From positions 1 to 27,428 of the forward strand of contig NZ_DFUE01000039.1 of assembly GCF_002379585.1 (NCBI RefSeq): DNA of 27,428 bases, in the 5' to 3' direction. Below the pieces are notes generated by a model that worked only from the letters and a program-made list of their open reading frames with translations, was not told the origin of the DNA and did not search any database. This document shows positions 7,380 through 15,573 of the stretch, piece after piece; positions within the stretch are counted from its first letter, which is position 1, and each line of letters opens with the position of its first letter. The translations under genes were made by a program, and so were the position numbers. The stretch comes from Pseudomonas sp. UBA4194 (lineage in GTDB: Bacteria; Pseudomonadota; Gammaproteobacteria; Pseudomonadales; Pseudomonadaceae).

Positions 7380-8122
7380 ATGCCGTGGAGCAGGTGGCGG
7401 CCCGCCTGCTTCGTGCCCGGCGCGACGGGCAGCGTCAGTCCACCGAGGGCTTGCGCTTGGACAGCGAGGCCCAGGCCTACGAGGTGCAGGCGCGCGTGGC
7501 TGCGGCCATGGGCTGGTTTGCTCGGGCCCCCGCCCGGGCATGGAAACTGGGCGGCGCGCCAGGGGGCTTGGTCAGTGCCGCAGGGGTACCGGCCGATGCT
7601 GTTCACACCTCAGGTTGGCAGATACCGCCAGGCCACTGCCATTGCGTCGGCATCGAAGGCGAGGTGTTTGCGCGGCTATCCCGAGACCTGGACGAGCACA
7701 CCGACCTGGCCTCAGCCTACGCCGCGATCGATACCTGGATGTGCGGCATCGAACTGTGCGACACGCGCTGGGTGGATGGGGATCGCGCCGACCCGCTGTT
7801 GCGCCTGGCCGACCAACAGCTCAATCGCGGCCTTATTGTGGGAGAGGCGGTGTCGCTGGCTTCGCGGCCGCACTGGTTTGCGCAGACGGTTCAGTTGACG
7901 GTCGATGGTGAATCAGTGGCGTCGGGCATCGGCAGTCATCCGTTCACCGACCCCTTGAGCTCACTGCCGTGGTTGGCCCGACATGCAGCAGCATCGGGTA
8001 ACCCATTGCGAGCGGGTGATCTGATTGCCACGGGGAGCTGGACGGGGATCCATTGGGTACCCGTGGGCGCGCGGGTAGAGGTGGTGTTTGCAGGGTTGGG
8101 GGCGGTGCAGGTGTTGACGTGA
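7376..8122 (+). CDS. 2-keto-4-pentenoate hydratase / FAH-fold family enzyme
   Basis: This 248-residue protein resembles 2-hydroxypenta-2,4-dienoate hydratases and related decarboxylases. The metal site is probably Glu94 and Glu96 (VGIEGEVFARL, followed by the usual SRDL) plus Glu126 (MCGIELCD). The C-terminus has the typical LIATGSWTG and VEVVFAGLG pattern. I place the start at GTG 7376, which overlaps the hydantoinase stop as GTGA; an open frame extends 18 codons upstream inside hydA but has no support. In context it may process the keto or enol acid formed after ring opening and amino-group removal. That is inference; no aromatic meta-cleavage genes are nearby. Confidence 0.83.
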   Translation: MNAVEQVAARLLRARRDGQRQSTEGLRLDSEAQAYEVQARVAAAMGWFARAPARAWKLGGAPGGLVSAAGVPADAVHTSGWQIPPGHCHCVGIEGEVFARLSRDLDEHTDLASAYAAIDTWMCGIELCDTRWVDGDRADPLLRLADQQLNRGLIVGEAVSLASRPHWFAQTVQLTVDGESVASGIGSHPFTDPLSSLPWLARHAAASGNPLRAGDLIATGSWTGIHWVPVGARVEVVFAGLGAVQVLT

Positions 8123-8163
8123 TTCAACGTCCGTCACGACCCGGAGTCTGGCTTGAGGTCAGC

Positions 8164-8425
8164 GGTGAATGGTCCCCTCACCCCAGCCCTCTCCCTGAGG
8201 GAGAGGGGGCCGTACGGTGGTGCTGCGGCTAGCGGCGATCCGCTTCTAGCTCCCTCTCCCTGAGGGAGAGGGGGCCGTACGGTGGTGTTGCGGCTAGCGG
8301 CGGTCCGCTTCCAGCTCCCTCTCCTTGAGGGAGAGGGGGCCGTACGGTGGTGTTGTGGCTAGCGGCGATCCGCTTCTAGCTCCCTCTCCCTCAGGGAGAG
8401 GGCTGGGGTGAGGGGACCATTCACC
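8164..8425. repeat. Modular palindromic repeat, copy 2 (three 65-bp units)
   Basis: The arms at 8164-8207 and 8382-8425 are inverted repeats of 44 bp that match the arms of the copy at 92-294. Between them the CGTACGGTGG landmark occurs at 8211, 8276 and 8341, an exact 65-bp period, giving three near-identical units each ending in a palindrome of the CCTCTCCCTGAGGGAGAGG type. The element fills most of the gene-free interval 8123-8535 and could act as a terminator for the catabolic operon. The remainder (8426-8535) is C-rich and then has an A-run at 8487-8494 upstream of the Sel1-like gene; I see no clear promoter in it. Confidence 0.92.
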
Positions 8426-8535
8426 ACCGATCCCCAACCCCACCCCCAAACCTGAACACCACCCGTCACCCCCCAAGCATTCCCGGAAAAAAAAGAGTAC
8501 AGTGGCGCGCTTTTCCGCTATGCCCAAAGTTTTAC

Positions 8536-8829
8536 ATGAAAACCTCCCCACCCGCCGCACCCAAGCGCTTCACCCTCAAAGTCGCCCTCTGGCTGCTCGA
8601 CAGCCCCCGCCTGGGCCACAAGGCGAACGTCAAACACCTGGCCGGCCGCCTGCTCAAACAACCCGCACGCGAAGGCGTCGTCATCGCGCAAAGTCGCCTT
8701 GGCCAACTGATGTGCCGGGACTGCGGCAACTCCCGCGACCAGCGTATCGGCCAGGAGCTGCTGCGTCAGGCCGCCCGCGCCGGCGACCCGGGTGCCCAGA
8801 CTGCATTGAGCCACCTGCGCCGCGACTGA
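8536..8829 (+). CDS. Small Sel1-repeat-like protein
   Basis: This is a 97-residue basic protein. The C-terminal part, with RIGQELLRQAARAGDPGAQTALSHLRRD, fits one Sel1-like (TPR-related) helical repeat, where AGDPGAQ matches the usual A-x-x-G-x-x-x-A-Q/L spacing. The preceding stretch with AREGVVIAQSRLGQLM looks like a partial repeat. There is no signal peptide or membrane segment, so it is probably cytoplasmic. The ATG at 8536 lacks a strong Shine-Dalgarno. The gene lies 71 bp upstream of rmuC on the same strand. Its function is unknown; Sel1-like repeats usually mediate protein contacts. Confidence 0.7.
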   Translation: MKTSPPAAPKRFTLKVALWLLDSPRLGHKANVKHLAGRLLKQPAREGVVIAQSRLGQLMCRDCGNSRDQRIGQELLRQAARAGDPGAQTALSHLRRD

Positions 8830-8900
8830 CAGCCCGGTTTGCCCCCAGCGGCCAATGGCCTCAGACTGCCCAGCATTGAAACCGCAAGAGTGAGCATTCC

Positions 8901-10421
8901 ATGGCGTTGGACATGACCAGCCTGATGATCGGCCTGCTGGCGGCCGGCCTGCCGTGTCTGGGACTGGCCTGGCAACTGCAGCGCAAAGCCGCTTGCGCCC
9001 AGGCCGAAGCGACGTTGCTGGACGAACGCCTGGCCATGGCGCAATTGGCCCAGGACGGCCTCAACGCCCAGCTGGATGCCAGCCGCGATGAGATCAGCGA
9101 CCTGAGCCAGGCCAATTCCGCCAAACAGGCCGAACTGGCCGGGTTTCGCCGGGAGGTCGAGCTGCTGCAGATGGACCGTGACAACGCCCGGGATGCAGCC
9201 CATGCCTGGAATATCGAACGCACCGCCCGCGAGGCCGAACTGCGGCGCCTTGACGCCCAGTGCGCCGGTCTCAACGCCGAGTTGCGCGAGCAGCAGGACA
9301 GCCACCAGCAGCGCCTTACCGACCTGCAAGGCTCGCGCGACGAGTTGCGCGCACAGTTCGCCGAACTCGCGGGCAAGATCTTCGACGAGCGCGAGCAGCG
9401 CTTCGCCGAAACCAGCCAGCAGCGCCTGGGTCAGTTGCTCGACCCGCTGAAGGAGCGCATCCAGTCGTTCGAGAAACGCGTCGAAGAGAGCTACCAGACC
9501 GAAGCCCGCGAACGCTTTTCCCTGGGCAAGGAGTTGGAGCGCCTGCAACAACTCAACCAGCGCCTGAGTACCGAAGCCACCAACCTGACCCAGGCCTTGA
9601 AAGGCCAGAAGACCCAAGGCAACTGGGGCGAGCTGATTCTGGAACGGGTGCTGGAGCACGCCGGGCTGGAGAAGGGTCGCGAATACCAGACGCAGGTCAG
9701 CCTGAAGGGCCCCGATGGCGAGCGTTTTCAACCCGACGTGCTGATCATGCTGCCGGGTGACAAGCAGGTGGTGGTCGACTCCAAGGTCAGCCTGACCGCC
9801 TACCAGCAATACGTGGCTGCCGACGACACGGCCATTGCCCAGGCCGCGCTCAAGCAGCACGTGCTGTCCCTGCGCAACCACGTCAAAGGCTTGTCCGGCA
9901 AGGACTACAACCGTCTCGATGGCCTGCACAGCCTGGACTTCGTATTGCTGTTCGTGCCCATCGAAGCGGCATTTTCGGCGGCTTTGCAGGCCGAGCCCAA
10001 CCTGTTTCAGGAAGCATTCGATCGGCAGATCGTCATCGTCAGCCCTACCACGCTGCTGGCCACCCTGCGGGTCATCGACAGTCTCTGGAAGCAGGAGCGG
10101 CAAAGCCAGAACGCCCGGGAAATTGCCGAGCGGGCAGGGTGGCTTTACGACAAGTTCGTGTTGTTCATCCAGGATCTGGACGAGGTGGGCAATCGCCTGC
10201 AGCAGTTGGACAAAGCCTACAGCGCGGCACGCAACAAGCTCACCGAAGGCCGCGGCAACCTGGTCAGCCGCAGCGAGCAACTCAAGTTGCTGGGCGCCCG
10301 GGCCAGCAAGAGCCTGGCTCCGGACCTGCTGGAGCGGGCCATGAGCGAGAGCCCGGACAGCGCCAACGCCCAGGCCGATGCCGATGGCGTGTCAGTGCCG
10401 GCCGAGGTGCCGGTTGAGTAG
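8901..10421 (+). CDS. rmuC: DNA recombination protein RmuC
   Basis: RmuC limits rearrangements at short inverted repeats; its biochemical role is poorly defined and a nuclease-like fold has been proposed. The 506-residue protein has an N-terminal membrane segment (about 7-24), a long coiled coil (about 30-180, rich in E, Q and A), and the RmuC domain (about 200-430). Key parts are GNWGELILERVLEHAGL, FQPDVLIMLPGDKQVVVDSKVS with a D-x(n)-D-x-K pattern of restriction-fold nucleases, and LDFVLLFVPIEAAF. ATG 8901 is preceded by AAGAGTGAG. The 3' end overlaps the convergent kinase gene by 30 bp. Confidence 0.93.
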   Translation: MALDMTSLMIGLLAAGLPCLGLAWQLQRKAACAQAEATLLDERLAMAQLAQDGLNAQLDASRDEISDLSQANSAKQAELAGFRREVELLQMDRDNARDAAHAWNIERTAREAELRRLDAQCAGLNAELREQQDSHQQRLTDLQGSRDELRAQFAELAGKIFDEREQRFAETSQQRLGQLLDPLKERIQSFEKRVEESYQTEARERFSLGKELERLQQLNQRLSTEATNLTQALKGQKTQGNWGELILERVLEHAGLEKGREYQTQVSLKGPDGERFQPDVLIMLPGDKQVVVDSKVSLTAYQQYVAADDTAIAQAALKQHVLSLRNHVKGLSGKDYNRLDGLHSLDFVLLFVPIEAAFSAALQAEPNLFQEAFDRQIVIVSPTTLLATLRVIDSLWKQERQSQNAREIAERAGWLYDKFVLFIQDLDEVGNRLQQLDKAYSAARNKLTEGRGNLVSRSEQLKLLGARASKSLAPDLLERAMSESPDSANAQADADGVSVPAEVPVE

Positions 10422-13400
10422 GGCGCGCAAGGCCGCCGGTTTGACCGGTTTGGCCAGGTAGTCCAGACCCACCGCGTGCACCTGGGCCAGGGTCTGCGCG
10501 CGGCCATCGGCGCTGATCACGACGCCCGGTACCGGTTCCGCCAGTTCTGTGCGTAACCAGGCCATCAGCTCGGTACCGGTGTCGCCCTGATCCAGGTGAT
10601 AGTCCACCAGTACCAGCTGCGGGCGTTTGCCCTCTGCCAGTAACGCGGCGCACTCCTGGCGGTTGCGCGCGGTCCAGACCTCGCAACCCCAACGGCTCAG
10701 CAAACTGTGCATGCCGAGCAGGATGCTGTCTTCGTTGTCGATGCAGAGCACGCGAGCGCCGCTCAATGGCAGGCTTGCCGGCGCACTGACAGGTGCCGGT
10801 GCCTGGCTTTGGGCGCCAGCCAGCGGCACGCTCACGCTGAACACGCTGCCCTTGCCTGGCCAGGAACGGACATTCAACGGATGGCCCAGGACCCGGCACA
10901 ACCCGTCGGCGATCGCCAGGCCCAGACCCATGCCTTTCTCGGCGCGGGTCTGGTGACTGTCCAGCCGTTTGAACTCCTCGAAAATCACCTGCAGTTTGTC
11001 GCTGGCGATACCAGGCCCGCAGTCCCACACCTCCAGACTCAAGGCGTCGGGCTTGCGCCGCACCCCCAGCAGGATCGGGCCCTTGCCATAGCGAAAGGCA
11101 TTGGTCAGGAAATTCTGCAAGACCCGTCGCAACAGTTTGATGTCGCTGTCCACGCGCAACTCGCTGCCGCGCAAGCGGAAACGCAAGCCTTGCTCCTGCG
11201 CCTGGGCCTTGAATTCCGGGCCCAGGCCGTCGAACAGCTCGTTGAGGGCGAAGGGCCGGCGGTCGGGGCTGATCTTGCCGTTTTCCAGCCGTGAGATATC
11301 CAGCAGGTCGCTGATCAGGTCTTCAGCCGAGCGCAGCGAGCTGTCCATGTGCTGCACCAGCTGACCAGCCTCGCTGGACAAGCCTTCAGCCTGATGGGAG
11401 AGGGCGGCGGAGAACAACCGCGCGGCGTTCAACGGCTGCATCAGGTCGTGGCTGACGGCGGCGAGGAAACGGGTCTTGGACTGGTTGGCCGCTTCCGCGT
11501 GAGCCTTGGCTTCGGTCAGTGCCAGGTTCAGTTGCGACAGCTCATGAGTGCGCTCTGCGACCCGCTGCTCGAGGCCCTCGTTGTACTCCTTGAGGGCCTG
11601 GGCGGCTTCGCGGTAGGCGGTGATGTCGGTGAAACTCATGACGAAACCGCCGCCGGGCATGGGGTTGCCGATCAGTTCGATGACTCGACCGTTGGGGAAC
11701 AGCCGTTCGGAGGTGTGGGCACGGCCCTGACGCATCCAGTGCAGGCGGCGCGCCACGTGTACTTCCGCTTCGCCTGGCCCGCACAGGCCACGCTCGGCGT
11801 TGTAGCGGATGATGTCGGCGATGGGCCGACCCACGCTGATCAAGCCTTCGGGGTAATTGAACAGTTCCAGGTAGCGCCGGTTCCAGGCCACCAGGCGCAG
11901 CGACTGGTCGACCACACTGATGCCCTGGGTGATGTTCTCGATCGCGCCTTGCAGCAGTGCCCGGTTGAACTGCAACACTTCGCTGGCTTCGTCGGCGATG
12001 CGCACCACGTCCTCGAGCTGCATGTCGCGGCCCTCGATGGCGGCCTTCACCACCGCGCGGGTGGACGAACTGCCCAGTACGCCGGCCAGCAAGCGCTCGG
12101 TGTGGGCGATCCATTCGCTGTCAGCGTTCTGATTGGGGTTGAAGGCTTTGCCCTGGCGGTAGGCGAAACGGGTGAAGCTTTGTAGCGCCCGCTCCTCACC
12201 GACGAAACGTGCGGCGAGGCTGAGCAGGTCGTCGATCTGTACCGCCAGCAGCGAGCGGCTGTTGGGTCGCGGGCTGATTTCCTGACCAATGAAACGACCG
12301 GCCTGCCAGTGCTCGCTGACCCGGGTACGTGACAACACCGACACCCAGGCAAACAGGATGAAGTTGCCCGCCAGGGACAACACCACGCCTTGAGTCAGGG
12401 GGGTGATGGGCAGGCCGAGCGGGTTGCCGTGCAACCAGGCCAAGCCGGGAAAGGTGCTGACGGGCAGGTTCAGGCCGTGGGCGGCGACCGGCAGCACCAG
12501 GGTGTAGAACCACAGGAATGTGCCCACGGCCAGGCCGGCAAACACGCCGCGACGGTTGGCCTGTTTCCAGTAAAGGGCGCCGAGCATGGCTGGGGTTAGT
12601 TGGGTGACGGCGGCAAAAGCAATCTGGCCGATGGTGGCCAGGCTGGCCGTGGAGCCCAGCAGCCGGTAGCTGACGTAGGCCAACAGCAGGATGACCACGA
12701 TGCTGACGCGGCGCACGCTGAGCATCCACTGACGGAACACCTCGAACGGGCGCTCCGCACTCTGGCGCCTGAGCAACCAGGGCAGCAGCATGTCGTTGGA
12801 GACCATGGTCGACAGCGCGACGCTGGCGACGATGACCATGCCGGTGGCTGCCGAGGCGCCGCCGATGAACGCCAGCAGCGCCAGTGCAGGGTGGGCTTCG
12901 GCCAGGGGCAGGCTGATGACGAAGGAGTCCGGGATCACCGAGCTGGGCAGCAGCATCTGCCCCGCCAGGGCGATGGGCACCACGAACAGCCCGGCCAGGA
13001 TCAGGTAGGCAGGAAACACCCAGCGTGCCAGGCGCAGGTCTTGCGGGTCGGTGTTTTCCACCACGGTGACGTGGAACTGCCGGGGCAGGCAGATGATCGC
13101 CATCATCGCCACGCCAGTCTGCACCACCAACGAGGGCCAATTGACGGTCTCTTTCCAGTACTCCTCCAGCCGCGGTGCAAGCATGGCCTGGCTGAGCAGG
13201 TCATCGAAGCCGTCGTACAGGCCGAAGGTGACGAATGCGCCCACGGCCAGGAAGGCGAACAGTTTGACCAGCGCCTCGAAGGCGATGGCCAGCACCATGC
13301 CGCGGTGGTGCTCGGTGACGTCCAGGGTGCGGGTGCCGAACAGAATGGTAAACAGCGCCAGCACCAGCGTGACCACCATGGCGGTATCCTGGACACGGGT

Positions 13401-13865
13401 GCCAGTGGCGTCGGCGCTGGCACCAATCAACAGGTTGACGCCCAGCACGATGCCTTTGAGTTGCAGGGCGATATAGGGCAGTACGCCGACCAGGCAGATC
13501 AGTGCGACGACGATCGCCAGGCTTTGCGATTTGCCATAGCGGGCGGCGATGAAGTCGGCGATGGAAGTGATGTTTTCCTGTTTGCTGATCAACACCATCT
13601 TTTCCTGGACCCAGGGCGCCAATAGCATCAGCAGCACCGGGCCCAGGTAGATCGGCAGGAATGCCCACAGCTGTTCGGCGGCCTGGCCGACAGCGCCGAA
13701 GAATGTCCAACTGGTGCAGTAGACGGCTAGCGAGAGGCTATAGACCCACGCCCGCAACCGAGGCGGCAAGGGCTTGGCGCGCCGGTCGCCGTAGAAGGCG
13801 ATGGCGAACATCACGGCCATGTAGGCCAGGGCAACGGCGGCGATCAGCCCGCTGGACAGCGACAT
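10392..13865 (-). CDS. mxtR: SSS-symporter/PAS hybrid sensor histidine kinase, MxtR (CrbS)-like
   Basis: This is an inner-membrane sensor of 1157 residues. Residues about 1-520 form a sodium/solute symporter-like domain with roughly 13 membrane segments. A PAS domain follows (LLQGAIENITQGISVVDQSL), then a coiled linker, HisKA with phospho-acceptor His806 in AAVSHDLMQPLNAARLF, a HATPase domain (GMGLGLAIADGLCRVLGH), and a C-terminal receiver with Asp1088 in LVLVDYHLDQGD. This architecture and length match MxtR/CrbS of pseudomonads, which with ErdR/CrbR controls acetyl-CoA synthetase and acetate use. I use ATG 13865 because GGAG lies eight bases upstream and the membrane domain begins there; an open extension upstream runs through REP sequence. 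The partner regulator is not in this window. It is divergent from the MFS gene. Confidence 0.88.
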   Translation of the reverse strand: MSLSSGLIAAVALAYMAVMFAIAFYGDRRAKPLPPRLRAWVYSLSLAVYCTSWTFFGAVGQAAEQLWAFLPIYLGPVLLMLLAPWVQEKMVLISKQENITSIADFIAARYGKSQSLAIVVALICLVGVLPYIALQLKGIVLGVNLLIGASADATGTRVQDTAMVVTLVLALFTILFGTRTLDVTEHHRGMVLAIAFEALVKLFAFLAVGAFVTFGLYDGFDDLLSQAMLAPRLEEYWKETVNWPSLVVQTGVAMMAIICLPRQFHVTVVENTDPQDLRLARWVFPAYLILAGLFVVPIALAGQMLLPSSVIPDSFVISLPLAEAHPALALLAFIGGASAATGMVIVASVALSTMVSNDMLLPWLLRRQSAERPFEVFRQWMLSVRRVSIVVILLLAYVSYRLLGSTASLATIGQIAFAAVTQLTPAMLGALYWKQANRRGVFAGLAVGTFLWFYTLVLPVAAHGLNLPVSTFPGLAWLHGNPLGLPITPLTQGVVLSLAGNFILFAWVSVLSRTRVSEHWQAGRFIGQEISPRPNSRSLLAVQIDDLLSLAARFVGEERALQSFTRFAYRQGKAFNPNQNADSEWIAHTERLLAGVLGSSSTRAVVKAAIEGRDMQLEDVVRIADEASEVLQFNRALLQGAIENITQGISVVDQSLRLVAWNRRYLELFNYPEGLISVGRPIADIIRYNAERGLCGPGEAEVHVARRLHWMRQGRAHTSERLFPNGRVIELIGNPMPGGGFVMSFTDITAYREAAQALKEYNEGLEQRVAERTHELSQLNLALTEAKAHAEAANQSKTRFLAAVSHDLMQPLNAARLFSAALSHQAEGLSSEAGQLVQHMDSSLRSAEDLISDLLDISRLENGKISPDRRPFALNELFDGLGPEFKAQAQEQGLRFRLRGSELRVDSDIKLLRRVLQNFLTNAFRYGKGPILLGVRRKPDALSLEVWDCGPGIASDKLQVIFEEFKRLDSHQTRAEKGMGLGLAIADGLCRVLGHPLNVRSWPGKGSVFSVSVPLAGAQSQAPAPVSAPASLPLSGARVLCIDNEDSILLGMHSLLSRWGCEVWTARNRQECAALLAEGKRPQLVLVDYHLDQGDTGTELMAWLRTELAEPVPGVVISADGRAQTLAQVHAVGLDYLAKPVKPAALRALLNRHLGRH

Positions 13866-13908
13866 CGAGAACTCCGAATTGGGGTACAGAGATGAACCGC
13901 GGCGCCCC

Positions 13909-14061
13909 CATCGCGGGTAGAACCCGCTCCCACATGATCGGCTTCTGCCATGAGGTCCGCGCACATCCGCATCTGTGGGAGCGGGTTCTACCCGCGATAG
14001 CCGCACCGCAGTCTCACCTGTTGCTGCATCAGATCCTGTGGGAGCGGGTTCTACCCGCGAT
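13909..14061. repeat. Three REP elements (GGGAGCGGGTT-CTACCCGCG type) in a divergent promoter region
   Basis: The elements are at 13909-13934 (reverse orientation), 13974-13998 and 14037-14061 (forward). Each has the stem GCGGGT/ACCCGC. Copies 2 and 3 are part of a 63-bp tandem duplication that includes the downstream CGCACCGCAGTCTCACCTGTTG segment split across the unit, differing at few bases. They occupy the 363-bp gap 13866-14228 between mxtR and the MFS gene, which also has to hold both promoters; I cannot identify -35/-10 boxes there with confidence. Confidence 0.9.
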
Positions 14062-14228
14062 GGCCGCACCGCAGTCTCACCTGTTGCCGCCAGTCTCGCA
14101 CGCCACGCCCTGTCCCGTCAGCGCCGACCAAGGTCTAGCTGGTCAGCGACCGATGTACCCCTTCCTGCATCTGCTCGCGCAGCGCACACTCTCGCAACGT
14201 TTTCTCAGCTTTTACCGGGACCCCGCCC

Positions 14229-15413
14229 ATGACTCCGAAATTCCCCCCGCGCGCCAGCCTGATCTTCCTGGCCGCGGTACTGCTCAGTTTTCTGGCCGCC
14301 TCCAGCGCCCCCACGCCGCTGTATCACCTGTATCAGGAGACCTGGCACTTCTCCCCCGCAACCCTGACGCTGGTGTTCGGCGTGTATGCGCTGAGCTTGC
14401 TGGCGGCGCTGCTGGTGGTAGGCTCGCTGTCGGATCATCTGGGTCGCAAGCCGGTGATCTTCGCCGCGTTGCTGCTCGAAATGGGCGCCATGCTGCTGTT
14501 CATCTACGCCAGCGATGTACGCTGGCTGCTGGCCGCGCGGGTGCTGCAGGGATTTGCCACCGGCATGGCCACCAGCGTTCTGGGTGCGGCCTTGCTCGAC
14601 ACCAGCCGTACTCAGGGCGCACTGGTCAACAGTCTCGCACCGCTATTGGGCATGGCGGTGGGTGCCTTGGGCACCAGTGTGCTGGTGGATTACGCACCGC
14701 AACCGCTGCACCTGGCGTACTGGGTACTGCTGGCGGTGTTCGCGCTGCAACTGCTGCTGCTGGCGTTGCTGGGCGAAAGTGTCAGCCCACAGCCGGGTGC
14801 CTGGGCTTCCCTGCGTCCGGCGTTGAGTATCCCGGTACAAGCGCGCTCGGCCCTGTGGCGCATGCTGCCAGTGGACGTGGCGGTATGGATGACTGGCGGC
14901 TTTTTCCTGTCCCTGGCGCCCTCGCTGCTGCGGGTCGCCACCGGTTCCACGTCCAACCTGTTGGGCGGAGCGCTGGTGGCTACCCTGACGCTCAGCGGTG
15001 CGGCGGCCATCTACACCTTGCGCAACGCTCAGGCCGAACAGACCTTGCGTTTGGGCACGATGCTTCTGGCGCTGGGCGTAGGGTTGGTGCTGGTGGCCAG
15101 CAACAACGGCTTGCTGGCGTTGTTCTTCATCGGGACGGTGGTGGCCGGCTGCGGATTCGGCGCGGGCTTTTTAGGTGCTGTGCGCAGTGTCATGCCACTG
15201 GCCCATGCCCATGAGCGGGCGGGCCTGATGGCAACGTTCTACGTGCTCAGCTATCTGGCGTTCTGCGTGCCGGCCATCGGCGCCGGTTTCATGGTGCGCG
15301 AGTTCGGCCTGATCGCCACCAGCAACGGCTATGTCGCGGTGCAACTGGCGCTGTGCGGCCTGGCGCTGCTGGGCATGTGGCGCCGCCGCGGCGTGCAGCC
15401 TTCCCGGGCGTAG
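14229..15413 (+). CDS. Major facilitator superfamily transporter
   Basis: This is an inner-membrane transporter of 394 residues with about 12 hydrophobic segments. The MFS motif A between segments 2 and 3 is GSLSDHLGRKP (65-75). The start of segment 1 (LIFLAAVLLSFLAASSAPTPLY, split by APTP) is like drug/metabolite efflux members of the family, with an acidic/aromatic first periplasmic loop (YHLYQETWHFSP). Length is typical of the shorter 12-segment MFS proteins. The substrate cannot be inferred. ATG 14229 has only a weak GGGAC upstream. It stands alone between the REP-rich divergent region and the TRAP operon. Confidence 0.85.
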   Translation: MTPKFPPRASLIFLAAVLLSFLAASSAPTPLYHLYQETWHFSPATLTLVFGVYALSLLAALLVVGSLSDHLGRKPVIFAALLLEMGAMLLFIYASDVRWLLAARVLQGFATGMATSVLGAALLDTSRTQGALVNSLAPLLGMAVGALGTSVLVDYAPQPLHLAYWVLLAVFALQLLLLALLGESVSPQPGAWASLRPALSIPVQARSALWRMLPVDVAVWMTGGFFLSLAPSLLRVATGSTSNLLGGALVATLTLSGAAAIYTLRNAQAEQTLRLGTMLLALGVGLVLVASNNGLLALFFIGTVVAGCGFGAGFLGAVRSVMPLAHAHERAGLMATFYVLSYLAFCVPAIGAGFMVREFGLIATSNGYVAVQLALCGLALLGMWRRRGVQPSRA

Positions 15414-15436
15414 GAGGGCGGCGTTACACCTCGAAC

Positions 15437-15461
15437 CGGCGCCGCCTCACGCTCGGCGCCG
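15437..15461 (+). terminator. Possible hairpin after the MFS gene
   Basis: CGGCGCCG at 15437-15444 pairs with the same sequence at 15454-15461 around a nine-base loop, giving an 8-bp GC stem 24 bp after the MFS stop. There is no T-run after it, so it is at best a weak or factor-assisted terminator. Confidence 0.3.
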
Positions 15462-15573
15462 CGCCTGGCACATGTGGTTGCAAAAGATCGCGCGCTATCT
15501 CCCCCGTCTCCGTTGGCTATCCATTAGAGTGCATGGACTCTGAACAAAGCCATAACAACACGGAGCGTTATCC

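Noticed and set aside
8164..8425. CRISPR array suggested by regularly spaced palindromes
   Set aside because: The whole 65-bp unit is repeated, including what would be the spacer, and there are no cas genes. It is a modular repeat.
13866..14069. N-terminal extension of the symporter-kinase by 68 residues
   Set aside because: The extension would be encoded by REP elements and is proline and arginine rich. The ATG at 13865 has a Shine-Dalgarno and begins the membrane domain.
15466..15485. Sigma-54-like promoter TGGCAC...TTGCA upstream of the TAXI-TRAP operon
   Set aside because: The distance between the GG and GC doublets is 11 bases rather than the required 10, and no enhancer-binding regulator is adjacent. 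It would be attractive for an organic-acid importer but the spacing rule is strict.
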